Of a DNA stretch of 64,000 nt, positions 1 through 14,084 are shown piece by piece. The position numbers and the translations under genes were made by a program. Numbering within the stretch: the first letter of the stretch is position 1; every line of letters begins with the position of its first letter. The notes under the pieces are model-generated. The model made no database searches, was not told where the DNA came from, and saw only the letters and a program-made list of their open reading frames with translations. Source of the DNA: Cladorhizidae sp. MBARI D1340-BT2 (Eukaryota > Porifera > Demospongiae > Poecilosclerida > Cladorhizidae); contig JAQNBH010000058.1 in NCBI GenBank assembly GCA_028752905.1, forward strand, positions 221,001-285,000, in the 5' to 3' direction.

Positions 1-1561
1 TACCAAACATCCGTATATTCTGCATACATAGAATCACAAGATAGGTTTCTCTATGTGTTCTCTATCTTGATGCTAAACAGGTTAGCTTCATAGATTCTCC
101 ACACTTCACTGTATAAACTTGATATATAGCTATTAAGATAGGTCTCTCCCTGTGCTCTCTGTTGATATCAAACATCCATAATATTCTGCAAACTTCACTG
201 TAATGGACTTGATATGATTCGAATGATAGGATTCATTATGTGTTCTCTATCTTGATATTTGCCCTAATTTGGTCTATATGTTTCTCATTTTCCCCCCTAA
301 AATCTTGCTTTTTTGCCGTAAAGCTCATAACTTTTCTACACTTTAACCAAAAAAGAAATCTTTTATATCACCGGATAGCCCTTCTAATTATCTGTCTTTT
401 GTACGTGCCAAAATTTTGATTACTCTAAGTATTAGCAAGTTATGGTGATTTGAAGTGGTAAGGTTTGCGATCTTTCCTGGCGTTTTCCAGTTGCCAAAGC
501 GGTGGCCTGCCAGTGAAAAACCACTACATTTATTGATAATCTGTTGACATGTTGCAGATAAGGGCCTTCTCTATCAGTTGACAAAATCTGGGACTTGGGT
601 CTTGTTAATTAGGGCAGTTATGAATTGTACTCTTACTTGATGCTAAACATGTTTAGCTTCGTAGATTATCCACACTTCACTGAATAGACTTGATGTATAG
701 CTATTAAGATAGGACTCTCTAAGTGCTCTCTCTTGATACCAAACATCCATATATTCTGCACACTTCACTGTAGTGGACTTGCAAGATAGGTATCTCTCAG
801 TGTTCTCTATCTTGAGCTAAACATGTTAGCTTCATAGATTCTCCACACTTCACTGAATAGACTTGATATATAGCTCTAAAGGTAGGCCTCTCTCTGTTCT
901 CTCTCTTGATACCAAACATCCGTATATTCTGCATACATAGAATCACAAGATAGGTTTCTCTATGTGTTCTCTATCTTGATGCTAAACAGGTTAGCTTCAT
1001 AGATTCTCCACACTTCACTGTATAAACTTGATATATAGCTATTAAGATAGGTCTCTCCCTGTGCTCTCTGTTGATATCAAACATCCATAATATTCTGCAA
1101 ACTTCACTGTAATGGACTTGATATGATTCGAATGATAGGATTCATTATGTGTTCTCTATCTTGATATTTGCCCTAATTTGGTCTATATGTTTCTGATTTC
1201 CCCACCGAAAATCTTGTTTTTTTGCCGTGAAGCTCATAACTTTTCTACACTTTACCCAAAAAAGATAATTTTTATATCATCGGATAGCCCTTCTAATTAT
1301 CTGTCTTTTGTACGTGCCAAAATTTTGGATACTCTAAGTATTAGCAAGTTATGGTGATTTGAAGTGGTAAGGTTTGGGATTTTTCCTGGCTTTTCCAGTT
1401 GCCAAAGCGGTGGCCTGCCAGCGTAAAACCACTACATTTATTGATAATCTGTTCACATGTTGCAGATAAGGGCCTTCTCTATCAGTTGACAAAATCTGGG
1501 ACTTTGGTCTTGTTAATTAGGGCAGTTATGAATTGTACTCTTACTTGATGCTAAACATGTT

Positions 1562-1964
1562 CTTGATATTTGCCCAAATTTGGTCTATATGTTTCTCATT
1601 TCCCCCCCGAAAATCTTGTTTTTTTGCCGTGAAGCTCATAACTTTTCTACACTTTACCCAAAAAAGATAATTTTTATATCACCGGATAGCCCTTCTAATT
1701 ATCTGTCTTTTGTACGTTCCAAAATTTTGATTACTCTATGTATTAGGAAGTTATGGTGATTTGAAGTGGTAAGGTTTGTGATTTTTCCTGGCGTTTTCCA
1801 GTTGCCAAAGCGGTGGCCTGCCAGTGAAAAACCACTACATTTATTGATAATCTGTTCACATGTTGCAGATAAGGGCCTTCTCTATCAGTTGACAAAATCT
1901 GGGACTTTGGTCTTGTTAATTAGGGCAGTTATGAATTGTACTCTTACTTGATGCTAAACATGTT
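1562..1964 (+). repeat. Satellite A short repeat (representative, block missing)
   Basis: A core follows the preceding core after only an 18-bp stub of the first subrepeat (CTTGATGCTAAACATGTT), which then jumps straight into CTTGATATTTG. In every short repeat I checked, the core begins TTTGCCCAAATTTGG, whereas cores following a full block read TTTGCCCTAATTTGG. Short repeats therefore descend from one deletion event that was later copied, not from repeated independent losses. Confidence 0.85.
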
Positions 1965-3258
1965 TAGCTTCGTAGATTATCCACACTTCACTGAATAGAC
2001 TTGATGTATAGCTATTAAGATAGGACTCTCTAAGTGCTCTCTCTTGATACCAAACATCCATATATTCTGCACACTTCACTGTAGTGGACTTGCAAGATAG
2101 GTATCTCTCAGTGTTCTCTATCTTGAGCTAAACATGTTAGCTTCATAGATTCTCCACACTTCACTGAATAGACTTGATATATAGCTCTAAAGGTAGGCCT
2201 CTCTCTGTTCTCTCTCTTGATACCAAACATCCGTATATTCTGCATACATAGAATCACAAGATAGGTTTCTCTATGTGTTCTCTATCTTGATGCTAAACAG
2301 GTTAGCTTCATAGATTCTCCACACTTCACTGTATAAACTTGATATATAGCTATTAAGATAGGTCTCTCTCTGTGCTCTCTGTTGATATCAAACATCCATA
2401 ATATTCTGCATACTTTACTGTAATGGACTTGATATGATTCGAATGATAGGTTTCATTATGTGTTCTCTATCTTGATATTTGCCCTAATTTGGTCTATATG
2501 TTTCTGATTTCCCCCCCGAAAATCTTGTTTTTTTGCCGTGAAGCTCATAACTTTTCTACACTTTACCCAAAAAAGATAATTTTTATATCACCGGATAGCC
2601 CTTCTAATTATCTGTCTTTTGTACGTTCCAAAATTTTGATTACTCTAAGTATTAGGAAGTTATGGTGATTTGAAGTGGTAAGGTTTGTGATTTTTCCTGG
2701 CGTTTTCCAGTTGCCAAAGCGGTGGCCTGCCAGTGAAAAACCACTACATTTATTGATAATCTGTTCACATGTTGCAGATAAGGGCCTTCTCTATCAGTTG
2801 ACAAAATCTGGGACTTTGGTCTTGTTAATTAGGGCAGTTATGAATTGTACTCTTACTTGATGCTAAACATGTTCTTGATATTTGCCCAAATTTGGTCTAT
2901 ATGTTTCTCATTTCCCCCCCGAAAATCTTGTTTTTTTGCCGTGAAGCTCATAACTTTTCTACACTTTACCCAAAAAAGATAATTTTTATATCACCGAATA
3001 GCCCTTCTAATTATCTGTCTTTTGTACGTTCCAAAATTTTGATTACTCTAAGTATTAGGAAGTTATGGTGATTTGAAGTGGTAAGGTTTGTGATTTTTCC
3101 TGGCGTTTTCCAGTTGCCAAAGCGGTGGCCTGCCAGTGAAAAACCACTACATTTATTGATAATCTGTTCACATGTTGCAGATAAGGGCCTTCTCTATCAG
3201 TTGACAAAATCTGGGACTTTGGTCTTGTTAATTAGGGCAGTTATGAATTGTACTCTTA

Positions 3259-3795
3259 CTTGATGCTAAACATGTTAGCTTCGTAGATTATCCACACTTC
3301 ACTGAATAGACTTGTTATACAGCTATTAAGATAGGACTCTCCAAGTGCTCTCTCTTGATACCAAACATCCATATATTCTGCACACTTCACTGTAATGGAC
3401 TTGCAAGATAGGTATCTCTCAGTGTTCTCTATCTTGAGCTAAACATTTTAGCTTCATAGATTCTCCACACTTCACTGAATAGACTTGATATATAGCTCTA
3501 AAGGTAGGCCTCTCTCTGTTCTCTCTCTTGATACCAAACATCCGTATATTCCGCATACTTCACAGTAATGGACTTGATAGAATCACAAGATAGGTTTCTC
3601 TCTGCTCTCTCTTGATGCTAAACAGGTTAGCTTCATAGATTCTCCACACTTCACTGAATAAACTTGATATATAGCTATTAAGATAGGTCTCTCTCTGTGC
3701 TCTCTGTTGATATCAAACATCCATAATATTCTGCAAACTTCACTGTAATGGACTTGATATGATTCGAATGATAGGTTTCATTATGTGTTCTCTAT
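3259..3795 (+). repeat. Satellite A six-subrepeat block (representative copy)
   Basis: This 537-bp block, found only in long repeats, is itself tandem: subrepeats at 3259-3353, 3354-3432, 3433-3526, 3527-3610, 3611-3705 and 3706-3795 (95, 79, 94, 84, 95 and 90 bp). Each opens with a CTTGAT/GTTGAT-like start, holds CTTCACTG-(A/T)A and GACTTG in the middle, and ends in a pyrimidine-rich TCTCTCTGTGCTCTCT-like tail. Two types alternate: odd ones carry GTTAGCTTC and TCCACACTTCACTG, even ones carry CCAAACATCC and ATATTCTGC. The ancestral unit was therefore probably a dimer of about 175 bp, present three times per block. Confidence 0.9.
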
Positions 3796-4182
3796 CTTGA
3801 TATTTGCCCTAATTTGGTCTATATGTTTCTCATTTCCCCCCCAAAAATATTGTTTTTTTTGGCCGTGAAGCTCATAACTTTTCTACACTTTACCCCAAAA
3901 AGATAATTTTTATATCACCGGATAGCCCTTCTAATTATCTGTCTTTTGTACGTGCCAAAATTTTGAGTACTCTAAGTATTAGCAAGTTATGGTGATTTGA
4001 AGTGGCAAGGTTTGGGATTTTTCCAGGCGTTTTCCAGTTGCCAAAGCGGTGGCCTGCCAGTGAAAAACCACTGCATTTATTGATAATCTGTTCACATGTT
4101 GCAGATAAGGGCCTTCTCTATCAGTTGACAAAATCTGGGACTTTGGTCTTGTTAATTAGGGCAGTTATGAATTGTACTCTTA
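3796..4182 (+). repeat. Satellite A core module (representative copy)
   Basis: This 387-bp copy represents the part shared by all 70 repeats. It starts at CTTGATATTTGCCC and ends at GTACTCTTA, just before the next CTTGATGCTAAAC. Inside are a run of seven C, a following T run, and a conserved second half (GCCAAAGCGGTGGCC, TTGCAGATAAGGGCC). Copies differ by small substitutions: GCGATCT, GTGATTT or GGGATTT after the marker, and TGTTCACAT or TGTTGACAT later. A 61-codon open frame crosses the second half but lacks an ATG start and is stopped in every TGTTGACAT copy, so I read the core as non-coding. Confidence 0.9.
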
Positions 4183-4404
4183 CTTGATGCTAAACATGTT
4201 CTTGATATTTGCCCAAATTTGGTCTATATGTTTCTCATTTCCCCCCCGAAAATCTTGTTTTTTTGCCGTGAAGCTCATAACTTTTCTACACTTTATCCAA
4301 AAAAGATAATATTTATATCACCGGATAGCCCTTCTAATTATCTGTCTTTTGTACGTGCCAAAATTTTGATTACTCTAAGTATTAGGAAGTTATGGTGATT
4401 TGAA

Positions 4405-7131
4405 GTGGTAAGGTTTGCGATCTTTCCTGGCGTTTTCCAGTTGCCAAAGCGGTGGCCTGCCAGTGAAAAACCACTACATTTATTGATAATCTGTTGACAT
4501 GTTGCAGATAAGGGCCTTCTCTATCAGTTGACAAAATCTGGGACTTTGGTCTTGTTAATTAGGGCAGTTATGAATTGTACTCTTACTTGATGCTAAACAT
4601 GTTTAGCTTCGTAGATTATCCACACTTCACTGAATAGACTTGATGTATAGCTATTAAGATAGGACTCTCTAAGTGCTCTCTCTTGATACCAAACATCCAT
4701 ATATTCTGCACACTTCACTGTAGTGGACTTGCAAGATAGGTATCTCTCAGTGTTCTCTATCTTGAGCTAAACATGTTAGCTTCATAGATTCTCCACACTT
4801 CACTGAATAGACTTGATATATAGCTCTAAAGGTAGGCCTCTCTCTGTTCTCTCTCTTGATACCAAACATCCGTATATTCTGCATACATAGAATCACAAGA
4901 TAGGTTTCTCTATGTGTTCTCTATCTTGATGCTAAACAGGTTAGCTTCATAGATTCTCCACACTTCACTGTATAAACTTGATATATAGCTATTAAGATAG
5001 GTCTCTCCCTGTGCTCTCTGTTGATATCAAACATCCATAATATTCTGCAAACTTCACTGTAATGGACTTGATATGATTCGAATGATAGGATTCATTATGT
5101 GTTCTCTATCTTGATATTTGCCCTAATTTGGTCTATATGTTTCTCATTTTCCCCCCTAAAATCTTGCTTTTTTGCCGTAAAGCTCATAACTTTTCTACAC
5201 TTTAACCAAAAAAGAAATCTTTTATATCACCGGATAGCCCTTCTAATTATCTGTCTTTTGTACGTGCCAAAATTTTGATTACTCTAAGTATTAGCAAGTT
5301 ATGGTGATTTGAAGTGGTAAGGTTTGCGATCTTTCCTGGCGTTTTCCAGTTGCCAAAGCGGTGGCCTGCCAGTGAAAAACCACTACATTTATTGATAATC
5401 TGTTGACATGTTGCAGATAAGGGCCTTCTCTATCAGTTGACAAAATCTGGGACTTGGGTCTTGTTAATTAGGGCAGTTATGAATTGTACTCTTACTTGAT
5501 GCTAAACATGTTTAGCTTCGTAGATTATCCACACTTCACTGAATAGACTTGATGTATAGCTATTAAGATAGGACTCTCTAAGTGCTCTCTCTTGATACCA
5601 AACATCCATATATTCTGCACACTTCACTGTAGTGGACTTGCAAGATAGGTATCTCTCAGTGTTCTCTATCTTGAGCTAAACATGTTAGCTTCATAGATTC
5701 TCCACACTTCACTGAATAGACTTGATATATAGCTCTAAAGGTAGGCCTCTCTCTGTTCTCTCTCTTGATACCAAACATCCGTATATTCTGCATACATAGA
5801 ATCACAAGATAGGTTTCTCTATGTGTTCTCTATCTTGATGCTAAACAGGTTAGCTTCATAGATTCTCCACACTTCACTGTATAAACTTGATATATAGCTA
5901 TTAAGATAGGTCTCTCCCTGTGCTCTCTGTTGATATCAAACATCCATAATATTCTGCAAACTTCACTGTAATGGACTTGATATGATTCGAATGATAGGAT
6001 TCATTATGTGTTCTCTATCTTGATATTTGCCCTAATTTGGTCTATATGTTTCTCATTTTCCCCCCTAAAATCTTGCTTTTTTGCCGTAAAGCTCATAACT
6101 TTTCTACACTTTAACCAAAAAAGAAATCTTTTATATCACCGGATAGCCCTTCTAATTATCTGTCTTTTGTACGTGCCAAAATTTTGATTACTCTAAGTAT
6201 TAGCAAGTTATGGTGATTTGAAGTGGTAAGGTTTGCGATCTTTCCTGGCGTTTTCCAGTTGCCAAAGCGGTGGCCTGCCAGTGAAAAACCACTACATTTA
6301 TTGATAATCTGTTGACATGTTGCAGATAAGGGCCTTCTCTATCAGTTGACAAAATCTGGGACTTGGGTCTTGTTAATTAGGGCAGTTATGAATTGTACTC
6401 TTACTTGATGCTAAACATGTTTAGCTTCGTAGATTATCCACACTTCACTGAATAGACTTGATGTATAGCTATTAAGATAGGACTCTCTAAGTGCTCTCTC
6501 TTGATACCAAACATCCATATATTCTGCACACTTCACTGTAGTGGACTTGCAAGATAGGTATCTCTCAGTGTTCTCTATCTTGAGCTAAACATGTTAGCTT
6601 CATAGATTCTCCACACTTCACTGAATAGACTTGATATATAGCTCTAAAGGTAGGCCTCTCTCTGTTCTCTCTCTTGATACCAAACATCCGTATATTCTGC
6701 ATACATAGAATCACAAGATAGGTTTCTCTATGTGTTCTCTATCTTGATGCTAAACAGGTTAGCTTCATAGATTCTCCACACTTCACTGTATAAACTTGAT
6801 ATATAGCTATTAAGATAGGTCTCTCTCTGTGCTCTCTGTTGATATCAAACATCCATAATATTCTGCATACTTTACTGTAATGGACTTGATATGATTCGAA
6901 TGATAGGTTTCATTATGTGTTCTCTATCTTGATATTTGCCCTAATTTGGTCTATATGTTTCTGATTTCCCCCCCGAAAATCTTGTTTTTTTGCCGTGAAG
7001 CTCATAACTTTTCTACACTTTACCCAAAAAAGATAATTTTTATATCATCGGATAGCCCTTCTAATTATCTGTCTTTTGTACGTGCCAAAATTTTGGATAC
7101 TCTAAGTATTAGCAAGTTATGGTGATTTGAA
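4405..7131 (+). repeat. Run of three consecutive 909-bp long repeats
   Basis: Markers at 4405, 5314, 6223 and 7132 are each exactly 909 bp apart with no short repeat between them. The cores at 4405, 5314 and 6223 share the GCGATCT and TGTTGACAT variants; the core at 7132 is a different subtype (GGGATTT). The fourth subrepeat is shortened (GCATACATAGAATC in place of a longer CATACTTCACAG version), which mostly explains 909 rather than 924 bp. The same run recurs at 18489, 19398, 20307 and 21216. Confidence 0.88.
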
Positions 7132-10100
7132 GTGGTAAGGTTTGGGATTTTTCCTGGCTTTTCCAGTTGCCAAAGCGGTGGCCTGCCAGCGTAAAACCAC
7201 TACATTTATTGATAATCTGTTCACATGTTGCAGATAAGGGCCTTCTCTATCAGTTGACAAAATCTGGGACTTTGGTCTTGTTAATTAGGGCAGTTATGAA
7301 TTGTACTCTTACTTGATGCTAAACATGTTCTTGATATTTGCCCAAATTTGGTCTATATGTTTCTCATTTCCCCCCCGAAAATCTTGTTTTTTTGCCGTGA
7401 AGCTCATAACTTTTCTACACTTTACCCAAAAAAGATAATTTTTATATCACCGGATAGCCCTTCTAATTATCTGTCTTTTGTACGTTCCAAAATTTTGATT
7501 ACTCTAAGTATTAGGAAGTTATGGTGATTTGAAGTGGTAAGGTTTGTGATTTTTCCTGGCGTTTTCCAGTTGCCAAAGCGGTGGCCTGCCAGTGAAAAAC
7601 CACTACATTTATTGATAATCTGTTGACATGTTGCAGATAAGGGCCTTCTCTATCAGTTGACAAAATCTGGGACTTTGGTCTTGTTAATTAGGGCAGTTAT
7701 GAATTGTACTCTTACTTGATGCTAAACATGTTCTTGATATTTGCCCAAATTTGGTCTATATGTTTCTCATTTCCCCCCCGAAAATCTTGTTTTTTTGCCG
7801 TGAAGCTCATAACTTTCTACACTTTACCCAAAAAAGATAATTTTTATATCACCGAATAGCCCTTCTAATTATCTGTCTTTTGTACGTTCCAAAATTTTGA
7901 TTACTCTAAGTATTAGGAAGTTATGGTGATTTGAAGTGGTAAGGTTTGTGATTTTTCCTGGCGTTTTCCAGTTGCCAAAGCGGTGGCCTGCCAGTGAAAA
8001 ACCACTACATTTATTGATAATCTGTTCACATGTTGCAGATAAGGGCCTTCTCTATCAGTTGACAAAATCTGGGACTTTGGTCTTGTTAATTAGGGCAGTT
8101 ATGAATTGTACTCTTACTTGATGCTAAACATGTTAGCTTCGTAGATTATCCACACTTCACTGAATAGAATTGTTATACAGCTATTAAGATAGGACTCTCC
8201 AAGTGCTCTCTCTTGATACCAAACATCCATATATTCTGCACACTTCACTGTAATGGACTTGCAAGATAGGTATCTCTCAGTGTTCTCTATCTTGAGCTAA
8301 ACATTTTAGCTTCATAGATTCTCCACACTTCACTGAATAGACTTGATATATAGCTCTAAAGGTAGGCCTCTCTCTGTTCTCTCTCTTGATACCAAACATC
8401 CGTATATTCCGCATACTTCACAGTAATGGACTTGATAGAATCACAAGATAGGTTTCTCTCTGCTCTCTCTTGATGCTAAACAGGTTAGCTTCATAGATTC
8501 TCCACACTTCACTGAATAAACTTGATATATAGCTATTAAGATAGGTCTCTCTCTGTGCTCTCTGTTGATATCAAACATCCATAATATTCTGCAAACTTCA
8601 CTGTAATGGACTTGATATGATTCGAATGATAGGTTTCATTATGTGTTCTCTATCTTGATATTTGCCCTAATTTGGTCTATATGTTTCTCATTTCCCCCCC
8701 AAAAATATTGTTTTTTTTGGCCGTGAAGCTCATAACTTTTCTACACTTTACCCCAAAAAGATAATTTTTATATCACCGGATAGCCCTTCTAATTATCTGT
8801 CTTTTGTACGTGCCAAAATTTTGAGTACTCTAAGTATTAGCAAGTTATGGTGATTTGAAGTGGCAAGGTTTGGGATTTTTCCTGGCGTTTTCCAGTTGCC
8901 AAAGCGGTGGCCTGCCAGTGAAAAACCACTACATTTATTGATAATCTGTTCACATGTTGCAGATAAGGGCCTTCTCTATCAGTTGACAAAATCTGGGACT
9001 TTGGTCTTGTTAATTAGGGCAGTTATGAATTGTACTCTTACTTGATGCTAAACATGTTCTTGATATTTGCCCAAATTTGGTCTATATGTTTCTCATTTCC
9101 CCCCCGAAAATCTTGTTTTTTTGCCGTGAAGCTCATAACTTTTCTACACTTTACCCAAAAAAGATAATTTTTATATCACCGAATAGCCCTTCTAATTATC
9201 TGTCTTTTGTACGTTCCAAAATTTTGATTACTCTAAGTATTAGGAAGTTATGGTGATTTGAAGTGGTAAGGTTTGTGATTTTTCCTGGCGTTTTCCAGTT
9301 GCCAAAGCGGTGGCCTGCCAGTGAAAAACCACTACATTTATTGATAATCTGTTCACATGTTGCAGATAAGGGCCTTCTCTATCAGTTGACAAAATCTGGG
9401 ACTTTGGTCTTGTTAATTAGGGCAGTTATGAATTGTACTCTTACTTGATGCTAAACATGTTCTTGATATTTGCCCAAATTTGGTCTATATGTTTCTCATT
9501 TCCCCCCCGAAAATCTTGTTTTTTTGCCGTGAAGCTCATAACTTTTCTACACTTTACCCAAAAAAGATAATTTTTATATCACCGAATAGCCCTTCTAATT
9601 ATCTGTCTTTTGTACGTTCCAAAATTTTGATTACTCTAAGTATTAGGAAGTTATGGTGATTTGAAGTGGTAAGGTTTGTGATTTTTCCTGGCGTTTTCCA
9701 GTTGCCAAAGCGGTGGCCTGCCAGTGAAAAACCACTACATTTATTGATAATCTGTTCACATGTTGCAGATAAGGGCCTTCTCTATCAGTTGACAAAATCT
9801 GGGACTTTGGTCTTGTTAATTAGGGCAGTTATGAATTGTACTCTTACTTGATGCTAAACATGTTAGCTTCGTAGATTATCCACACTTCACTGAATAGACT
9901 TGTTATACAGCTATTAAGATAGGACTCTCCAAGTGCTCTCTCTTGATACCAAACATCCATATATTCTGCACACTTCACTGTAATGGACTTGCAAGATAGG
10001 TATCTCTCAGTGTTCTCTATCTTGAGCTAAACATTTTAGCTTCATAGATTCTCCACACTTCACTGAATAGACTTGATATATAGCTCTAAAGGTAGGCCTC

Positions 10101-13100
10101 TCTCTGTTCTCTCTCTTGATACCAAACATCCGTATATTCCGCATACTTCACAGTAATGGACTTGATAGAATCACAAGATAGGTTTCTCTCTGCTCTCTCT
10201 TGATGCTAAACAGGTTAGCTTCATAGATTCTCCACACTTCACTGAATAAACTTGATATATAGCTATTAAGATAGGTCTCTCTCTGTGCTCTCTGTTGATA
10301 TCAAACATCCATAATATTCTGCAAACTTCACTGTAATGGACTTGATATGATTCGAATGATAGGTTTCATTATGTGTTCTCTATCTTGATATTTGCCCTAA
10401 TTTGGTCTATATGTTTCTCATTTCCCCCCCAAAAATATTGTTTTTTTTGGCCGTGAAGCTCATAACTTTTCTACACTTTACCCCAAAAAGATAATTTTTA
10501 TATCACCGGATAGCCCTTCTAATTATCTGTCTTTTGTACGTGCCAAAATTTTGAGTACTCTAAGTATTAGCAAGTTATGGTGATTTGAAGTGGCAAGGTT
10601 TGGGATTTTTCCAGGCGTTTTCCAGTTGCCAAAGCGGTGGCCTGCCAGTGAAAAACCACTGCATTTATTGATAATCTGTTCACATGTTGCAGATAAGGGC
10701 CTTCTCTATCAGTTGACAAAATCTGGGACTTTGGTCTTGTTAATTAGGGCAGTTATGAATTGTACTCTTACTTGATGCTAAACATGTTCTTGATATTTGC
10801 CCAAATTTGGTCTATATGTTTCTCATTTCCCCCCCGAAAATCTTGTTTTTTTGCCGTGAAGCTCATAACTTTTCTACACTTTATCCAAAAAAGATAATAT
10901 TTATATCACCGGATAGCCCTTCTAATTATCTGTCTTTTGTACGTGCCAAAATTTTGATTACTCTAAGTATTAGGAAGTTATGGTGATTTGAAGTGGTAAG
11001 GTTTGTGATTTTTCCTGGCGTTTTCCAGTTGCCAAAGCGGTGGCCTGCCAGTGAAAAACCACTACATTTATTGATAATCTGTTCACATGTTGCAGATAAG
11101 GGCCTTCTCTATCAGTTGACAAAATCTGGGACTTTGGTCTTGTTAATTAGGGCAGTTATGAATTGTACTCTTACTTGATGCTAAACATGTTAGCTTCGTA
11201 GATTATCCACACTTCACTGAATAGACTTGTTATACAGCTATTAAGATAGGACTCTCCAAGTGCTCTCTCTTGATACCAAACATCCATATATTCTGCACAC
11301 TTCACTGTAGTGGACTTGCAAGATAGGTATCTCTCAGTGTTCTCTATCTTGAGCTAAACATGTTAGCTTCATAGATTCTCCACACTTCACTGAATAGACT
11401 TGATATATAGCTCTAAAGGTAGGCCTCTCTCTGTTCTCTCTCTTGATACCAAACATCCGTATATTCTGCATACATAGAATCACAAGATAGGTTTCTCTAT
11501 GTGTTCTCTATCTTGATGCTAAACAGGTTAGCTTCATAGATTCTCCACACTTCACTGTATAAACTTGATATATAGCTATTAAGATAGGTCTCTCTCTGTG
11601 CTCTCTGTTGATATCAAACATCCATAATATTCTGCATACTTTACTGTAATGGACTTGATATGATTCGAATGATAGGTTTCATTATGTGTTCTCTATCTTG
11701 ATATTTGCCCTAATTTGGTCTATATGTTTCTGATTTCCCCCCCGAAAATCTTGTTTTTTTGCCGTGAAGCTCATAACTTTTCTACACTTTACCCAAAAAA
11801 GATAATTTTTATTCACCGGATAGCCCTTCTAATTATCTGTCTTTTGTACGTTCCAAAATTTTGATTACTCTAAGTATTAGGAAGTTATGGTGATTTGAAG
11901 TGGTAAGGTTTGTGATTTTTCCTGGCGTTTTCCAGTTGCCAAAGCGGTGGCCTGCCAGTGAAAAACCACTACATTTATTGATAATCTGTTCACATGTTGC
12001 AGATAAGGGCCTTCTCTATCAGTTGACAAAATCTGGGACTTTGGTCTTGTTAATTAGGGCAGTTATGAATTGTACTCTTACTTGATGCTAAACATGTTCT
12101 TGATATTTGCCCAAATTTGGTCTATATGTTTCTCATTTCCCCCCCGAAAATCTTGTTTTTTTGCCGTGAAGCTCATAACTTTTCTACACTTTACCCAAAA
12201 AAGATAATTTTTATATCACCGAATAGCCCTTCTAATTATCTGTCTTTTGTACGTTCCAAAATTTTGATTACTCTAAGTATTAGGAAGTTATGGTGATTTG
12301 AAGTGGTAAGGTTTGTGATTTTTCCTGGCGTTTTCCAGTTGCCAAAGCGGTGGCCTGCCAGTGAAAAACCACTACATTTATTGATAATCTGTTCACATGT
12401 TGCAGATAAGGGCCTTCTCTATCAGTTGACAAAATCTGGGACTTTGGTCTTGTTAATTAGGGCAGTTATGAATTGTACTCTTACTTGATGCTAAACATGT
12501 TAGCTTCGTAGATTATCCACACTTCACTGAATAGACTTGTTATACAGCTATTAAGATAGGACTCTCCAAGTGCTCTCTCTTGATACCAAACATCCATATA
12601 TTCTGCACACTTCACTGTAATGGACTTGCAAGATAGGTATCTCTCAGTGTTCTCTATCTTGAGCTAAACATTTTAGCTTCATAGATTCTCCACACTTCAC
12701 TGAATAGACTTGATATATAGCTCTAAAGGTAGGCCTCTCTCTGTTCTCTCTCTTGATACCAAACATCCGTATATTCCGCATACTTCACAGTAATGGACTT
12801 GATAGAATCACAAGATAGGTTTCTCTCTGCTCTCTCTTGATGCTAAACAGGTTAGCTTCATAGATTCTCCACACTTCACTGAATAAACTTGATATATAGC
12901 TATTAAGATAGGTCTCTCTCTGTGCTCTCTGTTGATATCAAACATCCATAATATTCTGCAAACTTCACTGTAATGGACTTGATATGATTCGAATGATAGG
13001 TTTCATTATGTGTTCTCTATCTTGATATTTGCCCTAATTTGGTCTATATGTTTCTCATTTCCCCCCCAAAAATATTGTTTTTTTTGGCCGTGAAGCTCAT

Positions 13101-14084
13101 AACTTTTCTACACTTTACCCCAAAAAGATAATTTTTATATCACCGGATAGCCCTTCTAATTATCTGTCTTTTGTACGTGCCAAAATTTTGAGTACTCTAA
13201 GTATTAGCAAGTTATGGTGATTTGAAGTGGCAAGGTTTGGGATATTTCCAGGCGTTTTCCAGTTGCCAAAGCGGTGGCCTGCCAGTGAAAAACCACTGCA
13301 TTTATTGATAATCTGTTCACATGTTGCAGATAAGGGCCTTCTCTATCAGTTGACAAAATCTGGGACTTTGGTCTTGTTAATTAGGGCAGTTATGAATTGT
13401 ACTCTTACTTGATGCTAAACATGTTCTTGATATTTGCCCAAATTTGGTCTATATGTTTCTCATTTCCCCCCCGAAAATCTTGTTTTTTTGCCGTGAAGCT
13501 CATAACTTTTCTACACTTTATCCAAAAAAGATAATATTTATATCACCGGATAGCCCTTCTAATTATCTGTCTTTTGTACGTGCCAAAATTTTGATTACTC
13601 TAAGTATTAGGAAGTTATGGTGATTTGAAGTGGTAAGGTTTGCGATCTTTCCTGGCGTTTTCCAGTTGCCAAAGCGGTGGCCTGCCAGTGAAAAACCACT
13701 ACATTTATTGATAATCTGTTGACATGTTGCAGATAAGGGCCTTCTCTATCAGTTGACAAAATCTGGGACTTTGGTCTTGTTAATTAGGGCAGTTATGAAT
13801 TGTACTCTTACTTGATGCTAAACATGTTTAGCTTCGTAGATTATCCACACTTCACTGAATAGACTTGATGTATAGCTACTAAGATAGGACTCTCTAAGTG
13901 CTCTCTCTTGATACCAAACATCCATATATTCTGCACACTTCACTGTAGTGGACTTGCAAGATAGGTATCTCTCAGTGTTCTCTATCTTGAGCTAAACATG
14001 TTAGCTTCATAGATTCTCCACACTTCACTGAATAGACTTGATATATAGCTCTAAAGGTAGGCCTCTCTCTGTTCTCTCTCTTGA

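Larger units (their letters stand above)
1..14084 (+). repeat. 14.08-kb satellite super-unit, copy 1
   Basis: The order and spacing of long and short repeats here recur 14084 bp downstream. Markers at 1766, 2675, 3078, 4002, 7936, 8860 and 9263 match 15850, 16759, 17162, 18086, 22020, 22944 and 23347, and base 1 matches base 14085. Part of the super-unit is itself duplicated: the 2675/3078/4002 group recurs at 11900/12303/13227 (offset 9225). The left end is cut by the window. Confidence 0.9.

Noticed and set aside
1..500. Telomeric repeat or rDNA spacer
   Set aside because: No TTAGGG-type short telomere motif in tandem and no rRNA coding sequence anywhere in the window.
1766..1951. 61-residue open frame repeated through satellite A
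   Set aside because: No ATG start, no recognisable domain, disrupted by a stop in many copies, and explained by repeat homogenisation.
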